Of a stretch of 33,756 nt of DNA, positions 26,349 through 33,756 are shown one piece after another. The DNA is taken from positions 1 to 33,756 of the forward strand of contig JACQWT010000254.1 of the NCBI GenBank assembly GCA_016209145.1, written 5' to 3'. The stretch's first letter is position 1. Each line of letters opens with the position of its first letter. The notes beneath the pieces are model-generated. The model was not told the DNA's origin. It saw nothing but the letters and a program-made list of their open reading frames with translations, and did no database searches. The position numbers and the translations under genes are program-made. Source of the DNA: Deltaproteobacteria bacterium. GTDB lineage: Bacteria > Myxococcota_A > Polyangia > Polyangiales > Polyangiaceae.

Positions 26349-27527
26349 ATGAGCAAGAATCCCCGTGACGTGGTCGTCGTCGCCGCCGTGCGCACGCCGA
26401 TCGGCAAGTCCAAGAAGGGCTCGCTCAAGGATACCCGCCCCGACGACATCTTGACTGCCGCCATCAAGGGCGTGCTCGGCAAGGTGCCGGCCCTCGATCC
26501 GGCCGAGATCGGCGATGTCGTCATCGGCTGCGCCTTCCCCGAGGGCGAGCAGGGCATGAACGTGGCGCGCATGTGCGCTCTCGCCGCCGGCATCCCGCAT
26601 ACCGTGCCGGCCATGACGGTCAATCGCTTCTGCTCCTCCGGCTTGCAGTCGCTGGCGCAGAGCGCGGCGCACATCCAGGCCGGCTGGTACGACGTCGCCC
26701 TGACCGGCGGCGTCGAGTCGATGACCCAGATCCCCATGGGCGGCGATCGACCGACACCCAACCCCCGGATCATGGCGGAGCGTCCGGAGTTCTACATGCC
26801 CATGGGCGTCACCTCGGAGCTGGTGGCGCAGCGCTTCAAGGTCAGCCGCGAGGAGCAGGACGAGCTGGCCATGCGCTCGCACCACAACGCGGCCAAGGCC
26901 ATCGCCGAAGGCAGGTTCAAGGAGGAGATCGTGCCCGTCGCCACCCGCGTAGAGAAGGACGGGAAGTGGGAGGAGATCGTCTTCGACGTCGACGAGGGCG
27001 TCCGGGGCGACACGTCCATGGAGGGCCTGGGGAAGCTCAAGCCGGCCTTCTCCACCACCGGGGCGAGCACCGCGGGCAACAGCTCGCAGGTCTCGGACGG
27101 CGCCGCCGCCGCCGTCATCATGGCGCGCGAGAAGGCCCAGAAGCTCGGCCTGGGCGGGCTGGCCGTGCTGCGCTCCTACGCGGTGGTCGGCGTCGAGCCC
27201 GAGATCATGGGCATCGGCCCCGCCGTGGCCATCCCCAAGGCCGTCGAGAAGGCGGGCCTGAAGCTCGCGGACATCGATGTGTTCGAGATCAACGAGGCGT
27301 TCGCCTCGCAGGCGGCGTACTGCATCCGCGAGCTCGGCATCGACAAGGGCAAGGTCAACGTCAACGGCGGGGCCATCGCCCTCGGCCACCCGCTCGGCTG
27401 CACCGGAGCCAAGCTGACGGCCACGCTGCTGCACGAGATGAAGCGCCGCAAGGCGCGCTACGGCGTGGTGAGCATGTGCATCGGCGGCGGCATGGGCGCG
27501 GCGGCGGTGTTCGAGCGCGAGGGGTAG
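26349..27527 (+). CDS. Acetyl-CoA C-acyltransferase (3-ketoacyl-CoA thiolase)
   Basis: A protein of 392 residues. It cleaves 3-ketoacyl-CoA with CoA to acetyl-CoA and a shortened acyl-CoA, the last step of the cycle run by the preceding gene. All catalytic residues are visible: the nucleophilic Cys95 in NRFCSSGLQS, His347 in GGAIALGHPLGCTGAK and Cys377 in SMCIGGGMGAA, plus EINEAFASQAAYC. GGGAG lies before the ATG. The length is normal for a thiolase. A biosynthetic acetyl-CoA acetyltransferase cannot be excluded from sequence, but the neighbour argues for degradation. Confidence 0.94.
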   Translation: MSKNPRDVVVVAAVRTPIGKSKKGSLKDTRPDDILTAAIKGVLGKVPALDPAEIGDVVIGCAFPEGEQGMNVARMCALAAGIPHTVPAMTVNRFCSSGLQSLAQSAAHIQAGWYDVALTGGVESMTQIPMGGDRPTPNPRIMAERPEFYMPMGVTSELVAQRFKVSREEQDELAMRSHHNAAKAIAEGRFKEEIVPVATRVEKDGKWEEIVFDVDEGVRGDTSMEGLGKLKPAFSTTGASTAGNSSQVSDGAAAAVIMAREKAQKLGLGGLAVLRSYAVVGVEPEIMGIGPAVAIPKAVEKAGLKLADIDVFEINEAFASQAAYCIRELGIDKGKVNVNGGAIALGHPLGCTGAKLTATLLHEMKRRKARYGVVSMCIGGGMGAAAVFEREG

Positions 27528-27613
27528 GGGACTTGACCGCCGCGCCCCCAGGGCACATATTCTGAGCACAATGGTGCGGCGGGCAGTCCGCTGCAGGACC
27601 CGCGGGTGGTCGG

Positions 27614-27663
27614 GCCGCCATTCGCCGACGAGCCAAGTGGCTCGGGAGGCGGCGAATGGCGGC
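27614..27663 (+). promoter_or_regulatory. Start-codon hairpin with bulged Shine-Dalgarno sequence
   Basis: The basal stem is 14 bp and perfect: GCCGCCATTCGCCG (27614-27627) with CGGCGAATGGCGGC (27650-27663). The apical stem is 6 bp: CGAGCC (27629-27634) with GGCTCG (27639-27644), loop AAGT. Between them on the 3' side lies a 5-nt bulge, GGAGG (27645-27649), the ribosome-binding site of the next gene. Its ATG (27656-27658) is buried in the basal stem. In RNA this would restrain initiation and suggests translational control; the function is inferred. Confidence 0.55.
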
Positions 27664-27991
27664 AGAGACAAAGCGTTCGGTAGCCGGCGATCCGGCGACG
27701 ACGGGCCCGGCGCCCGTCTCCCTGCTTGGCATGCTCAGCGGAGGTCTTGGTGCGGGGCTGCTCGTCTGCGCGGTGCTCGTCGGAAGGCAGCCGCGCTTCA
27801 CGCTCTCGTTCGTGGACGCCGGCTTCTGGGGGCTGGTGGTCGCCCTGGGCGCGATTCGCTACCTGGACCTGCGCCGGTCCGCGGCGGCCCGCAACGAGGG
27901 CTCGCCGGCAGGCCAGTGGCGGCACTTTGCCCTACGACTTGTGGTCGTGGCGACGCTGGTCTGGACGGGCTGCCAGTGCTTGCAGGCCTGA
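27656..27991 (+). CDS. Small membrane protein, unknown function
   Basis: A protein of 111 residues with three likely membrane helices: SLLGMLSGGLGAGLLVCAVL (~22-41), FVDAGFWGLVVALGAIRYLD (~52-71) and FALRLVVVATLVWTGCQCL (~91-109). It ends CQCLQA. No family is recognised. GGAGG six bases before the ATG supports the start, although the site is in a hairpin. It follows the thiolase gene by 128 bp on the same strand and is convergent with the antiporter gene. Its base composition is like that of its neighbours. Confidence 0.6.
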   Translation: MAAETKRSVAGDPATTGPAPVSLLGMLSGGLGAGLLVCAVLVGRQPRFTLSFVDAGFWGLVVALGAIRYLDLRRSAAARNEGSPAGQWRHFALRLVVVATLVWTGCQCLQA

Positions 27992-27994
27992 GCT

Positions 27995-28123
27995 GCTATT
28001 GCGGAGGTGCGGGCCGGACGGGCGCCTGCCTTGAGCCGGTGCGGCGCTGGCCGCATCATCGGCGCGATCGGGGAGTTCAACACCGCCGGGCCGTGCAATC
28101 CCGAACGGCACCTCTGCAATTGC
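27995..28123. repeat. Inverted repeat pair between convergent genes
   Basis: GCTATTGCGGAGGTGC (27995-28010) and GCACCTCTGCAATTGC (28108-28123) are inverted repeats with 14 of 16 positions complementary; one of the two mismatches would be a G-U pair in RNA. They enclose 97 bp with no gene. They lie just after the stop of the small membrane protein and just before the 3' end of the convergent antiporter gene. This could be a terminator-like structure or a relic element; no flanking duplication is seen. Confidence 0.45.
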
Positions 28124-28138
28124 TAGGGTGCGGACCAG

Positions 28139-29476
28139 TCACGCGGCCGGCGGCCCGAGCGGTTGGCGCCGGTCGGCCCGCGCCAGGCTCCAGCGCAGCG
28201 CCGGCGGCGTGACCAGCGTGGTCGCAATAACCATGATGACCACGGCCGAGAACGTCGGCCGATCCACGATCCGCTCGCCCCCGACCGTGAGCGCCAACCC
28301 AATGTTGGCGAAGATGAGACCCACCTCGCCCCGCGGGATCATGCCGATGCCCACCGACAGACGATCGACGCCTCGGCCGAGCACCCCGAGCGAGCAGGCC
28401 TGCTTGCCGACGATCGCCGCCAAAGTGAGCGCCGCCGCCAGGCCGAGCACGCCTGGCTCGGCGAAAGCGCGCAGATCGGTCCGCATGCCCATCAGCACGA
28501 AGAAGACAGGTGCGAGAAACGACGAGATGGGTTGTACCAAGGTCTCGAGCGGCTGCTCGCCGCGCTCGACGAAGTCGCGGCTGTGGATGTCCTCGAGCAC
28601 GAGCCCGGCGGCGAATGCCCCGACGATGGGCGCGAGCCCGATGGCGTCCGCGAGCCAGGAGAGCAGGAAGCAGAGGCCCAGCCCGACCGCCAGGAGCACA
28701 CCGCGCGCCCGCAGCCTCGATGCCACGGAGAACAGCCGGGGCGAGAGGTAGACGCCGAGCGCCAGCGAGCCCACGAGAAACGCCGTGGCCTTGCCTACCG
28801 TGAGCCCGATCTCGGCGAACGAGAGCGAGCCGCCCAGGTTGGCCGAGCCGATCACGCCGGCAACCACCGCCAGCACGACCAGGCCGAGCACGTCGTCGAT
28901 CACGGCCGCCCCGAGGATGATCCGGGCCTCGCTGCTCTGCGAGCGGCCGAGATCCTGGAGCACGCGCGCCGTGATGCCCACGCTGGTGGCGCACAGCGTG
29001 GCCCCGATGAAGGCGTGCACGTAGCCGCTCGAGTGGGGAAGCAGCCACGCCCCCACCGCCCACCCGAGGGCGAACGGTGCTGCCACGCCCAGGCAGGCGA
29101 CCAGCAGGGCAGAAGGCCCCACCTTGAGCATCTGCCGCACCGTCGATTCCAGCCCGACTTCGAACAGCAGCACGAGGACCCCGAGCCGGGCGAGCATGTC
29201 GATGGACGAGTCGCTCGCGACGGGCGCGAGCCCGGAGAAGCCGGCGAGGGGAAGATTGCCGAGCACCACGCCCGCCACCAACTCGCCCAGCACCGCCGGC
29301 TGTCGCAGGCGCATCGCCAGGTCGGCGCCCAGCTTGGCCGCCAACAGGATCACGGCGAGCGAAAGCACGACGGGAGCCACAGGATCGCCGTGACCGCCGC
29401 CCGCGGCGAGCGCCGCCGATGAGTGGAGCAGGACCAGCAATGCCACGAGCGCGGCCGCCGTTCGCGTCGGTTTCAT
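28139..29476 (-). CDS. Cation/proton antiporter, CPA2 family
   Basis: A protein of 445 residues. MKPTRTAAALVALLVLLHSS followed by ALA looks like a signal peptide. About 12 membrane helices then make up a Na/H exchanger domain: PAVLGELVAGVVLGNLPL, IDMLARLGVLVLLFEVGLES, and the unwound-helix aspartates in ARIILGAAVIDDVLGLVVLA; later VGAFAAGLVLEDI and GMIPRGEVGLIFANIGLAL. It exchanges sodium or potassium for protons for pH and ion balance. There is no C-terminal TrkA-N domain, unlike KefB/KefC. ATG 29476 is preferred over 29518 because it opens on the signal peptide; neither has a strong ribosome-binding site. Confidence 0.88.
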   Translation of the reverse strand: MKPTRTAAALVALLVLLHSSAALAAGGGHGDPVAPVVLSLAVILLAAKLGADLAMRLRQPAVLGELVAGVVLGNLPLAGFSGLAPVASDSSIDMLARLGVLVLLFEVGLESTVRQMLKVGPSALLVACLGVAAPFALGWAVGAWLLPHSSGYVHAFIGATLCATSVGITARVLQDLGRSQSSEARIILGAAVIDDVLGLVVLAVVAGVIGSANLGGSLSFAEIGLTVGKATAFLVGSLALGVYLSPRLFSVASRLRARGVLLAVGLGLCFLLSWLADAIGLAPIVGAFAAGLVLEDIHSRDFVERGEQPLETLVQPISSFLAPVFFVLMGMRTDLRAFAEPGVLGLAAALTLAAIVGKQACSLGVLGRGVDRLSVGIGMIPRGEVGLIFANIGLALTVGGERIVDRPTFSAVVIMVIATTLVTPPALRWSLARADRRQPLGPPAA

Positions 29477-30146
29477 CTCGTGGGGGAGAAAGTGGGGCCA
29501 CGGCCGGGGCGGCGGCATGACGGCCCGGCACAGGAGACCTGGGAAGAAGCGCGGGCCGGCCCGCAGCGAGGCCAGGGCTCGCCAACGCTAGAAGCGAGCC
29601 CCGTACCCCCGCCTGCAGGCCGTGACAACGCCGCCCAGAACGGTCCGTCGGAACGCTCGGCAGGCCGGTTCGCCTGGGTGTTGAGGGGGGTGGGGATGCT
29701 CATCCTGAAGTGCGCGAGACTCACACTCGCACCTCGGATGGCGGCCCGACCAACCGAAACGAACCTGCCACCGCCGACAGCCGTGGCACCCAACGGTCGA
29801 GTAGCGCCCCGGGCTCACGATGTCAAGATGCTCGTCGGTTACCTTCGTCGGCAACCTCGACGATCTGCGCGCCATCGTCGTGGACGCGGCGGATCGCACG
29901 GTCCCGGCGATGCGGTCCTCCTGAGCGCACGCGGTTCTTCCCCAGCCCGGGGACGTTGTGGACCGCCTCGTCGGTGCGGCGCAGTCCCGGCAGCAGCCGG
30001 GCCTCCTCCTGCTCCTCTTGCAGCAAGCGGGCCAGCGGCACGCGGTAGGCCCGCGTCTCGGCAGCGGCGGCGTTGCGCTCCGCCACTGGCGCGCTAAGTT
30101 CGCCTTGCTCCCCCTTCGACCCCGCCCTCTACGGAGACGCACGCGC
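29477..30146. other. Gene-poor region between antiporter and treS
   Basis: A 670-bp spacer upstream of both divergent genes, so it should carry their promoters. I see no convincing promoter. Frames here are open only because of high GC. The best is a minus-strand 87-codon frame at 29823-30086 ([20 protein letters not shown]), helical in look, with no ribosome-binding site and no recognised family. It may be a remnant. I do not call a gene. Confidence 0.4.
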
Positions 30147-33480
<3,334 letters not shown>

Positions 33481-33488
<8 letters not shown>

Positions 33489-33525
33489 TCACAATGGAGC
33501 GACCGGCTCCATTGTGACTAGCGGC
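33481..33525. terminator. 20-bp perfect hairpin spanning the treS stop codon
   Basis: GCCGCTAGTCACAATGGAGC (33481-33500) pairs perfectly with its reverse complement at 33506-33525 around a 5-nt loop GACCG. The treS TAG stop is inside the left arm. There is no T-run after it, so it is not a textbook intrinsic terminator. It could still halt or protect the 3' end of the transcript, or could be a junction product of an insertion or inversion. Confidence 0.6.
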
Positions 33526-33655
33526 GGCGCCCACTCTGCCCGCTTCCCGGATCCCCGCCGTCGCTCCCGACGAGTGGACGCCGGAACGGCTCGAATCGCG
33601 ACACAAGCGCATGGCGGAGCGGGCCGTGCATCTGTGGCGCGCGGACTTGGCCTGA
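33518..33655 (+). pseudogene. C-terminal remnant of a GmrSD/DUF262-DUF1524-type protein
   Basis: The open frame from 33518 to a TGA at 33653-33655 ends with PDEWTPERLESRHKRMAERA followed by VHLWRADLA. This pattern, W-x-P-E-x-I/L-x-x-R-x-x-x-M/L-A-x-x-A-x-x-x-W, is what I recall as the last helix of DUF262/DUF1524 (GmrSD-type) modification-dependent restriction proteins. Upstream the frame is closed by a TGA in the 33481-33525 hairpin, and no start or catalytic HNH part remains. It is therefore a fragment of about 30 recognisable residues. The assignment rests on a short motif and is tentative. Confidence 0.4.
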
Positions 33656-33756
33656 GAGTGTGAGCAGCAATCCCTCCCGTCGCCGGCATCGGCGATCCGC
33701 TTCGCCGGCCGTCGTTGCGGCCCCTCGAAATGGTCGTACTACTCCTTCGGGGCCGC
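33656..33756. other. Window end with an 8-bp inverted repeat
   Basis: GCGGCCCC at 33717-33724 and GGGGCCGC at 33749-33756 form a perfect inverted repeat around 24 bp. The window stops at the end of the right arm, so the full structure cannot be seen. An ATG at 33731 opens a frame (MVVLLLRGR) that runs off the edge. Confidence 0.3.

Noticed and set aside
23940-27671. A 1243-codon minus-strand frame opposite the beta-oxidation genes
   Set aside because: Shadow of two well-recognised plus-strand enzymes in high-GC sequence; His/Arg/Ala/Leu-rich without any motif.
29823-30086. Possible 87-codon minus-strand gene
   Set aside because: No ribosome-binding site, no recognised family and coding-neutral composition; only noted as a possible remnant.

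Overview
This is a very GC-rich window that looks chromosomal and deltaproteobacterial/myxobacterial (Myxococcota, probably a Polyangia-like lineage). The evidence is indirect: an IF-3 with the long Ala/Pro/Glu tail seen in myxobacterial Dsg, a cysteine-rich lipoprotein behind a Ser/Thr/Gly linker, a yajC-secD-secF-recJ cluster with enlarged Sec proteins, and a TreS-maltokinase fusion. No species can be named from the sequence alone.

Layout. 1-275: 3' end of a Uma2-like nuclease gene. 517-8771 (+): a VgrG/type VI secretion cargo cassette made of a Pro/Ala-rich protein, VgrG, a DUF2169 protein fused to pentapeptide repeats, a second pentapeptide-repeat protein, a DUF3540 protein and a DUF4150 PAAR-like tip. 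8775-8951: a small non-autonomous transposable element. 9010-10590 (-): a secreted collagen-like, glycine-rich, tail-fibre-like protein. 10643-12749 (-): a monomeric NADP-isocitrate dehydrogenase gene broken by an internal out-of-frame deletion. 13155-13646 (+): cysteine-rich lipoprotein. 13628-15383 (-): tRNA-Val(GAC), infC and a membrane-anchored PDZ protein. 15667-21626 (+): yajC, secD, secF, recJ, with a second copy of the element between secF and recJ. 21796-23710 (+): ABC ATPase and MCE-domain protein of an Mla-type lipid transporter. 23958-27527 (+): two-gene beta-oxidation operon. 27656-27991 (+): small membrane protein whose start lies in a hairpin. 28139-29476 (-): CPA2-type cation/proton antiporter. 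30147-33488 (+): trehalose synthase/maltokinase. 33518-33655: a probable remnant of a GmrSD-type restriction gene.

How the genes work together. The VgrG cassette would build and load a contractile-injection spike: VgrG trimer, PAAR-like tip, and DUF2169/DUF3540 adaptors. No classical toxin domain is recognisable. YajC/SecD/SecF drive the late steps of Sec export. The MlaF/MlaD-like pair would move lipids across the envelope, but its permease is not here. FadB-like and FadA-like proteins complete a beta-oxidation turn. TreS-Pep2 links trehalose, maltose and maltose-1-phosphate.

The most notable non-coding content is a family of palindromic elements. Two copies (177 and 180 bp) share a 137-bp core with one mismatch, have CATGCGTGATA-like terminal inverted repeats, and are each flanked by a perfect 11-bp direct repeat that includes the stop codon of the upstream gene. 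A third, diverged copy follows recJ and keeps the palindromic architecture although its arm sequences differ. Other structured elements are two hairpins whose arms are built of short periodic repeats, a 20-bp perfect hairpin at the treS stop codon, and a hairpin with the Shine-Dalgarno sequence in a bulge and the ATG in the stem.
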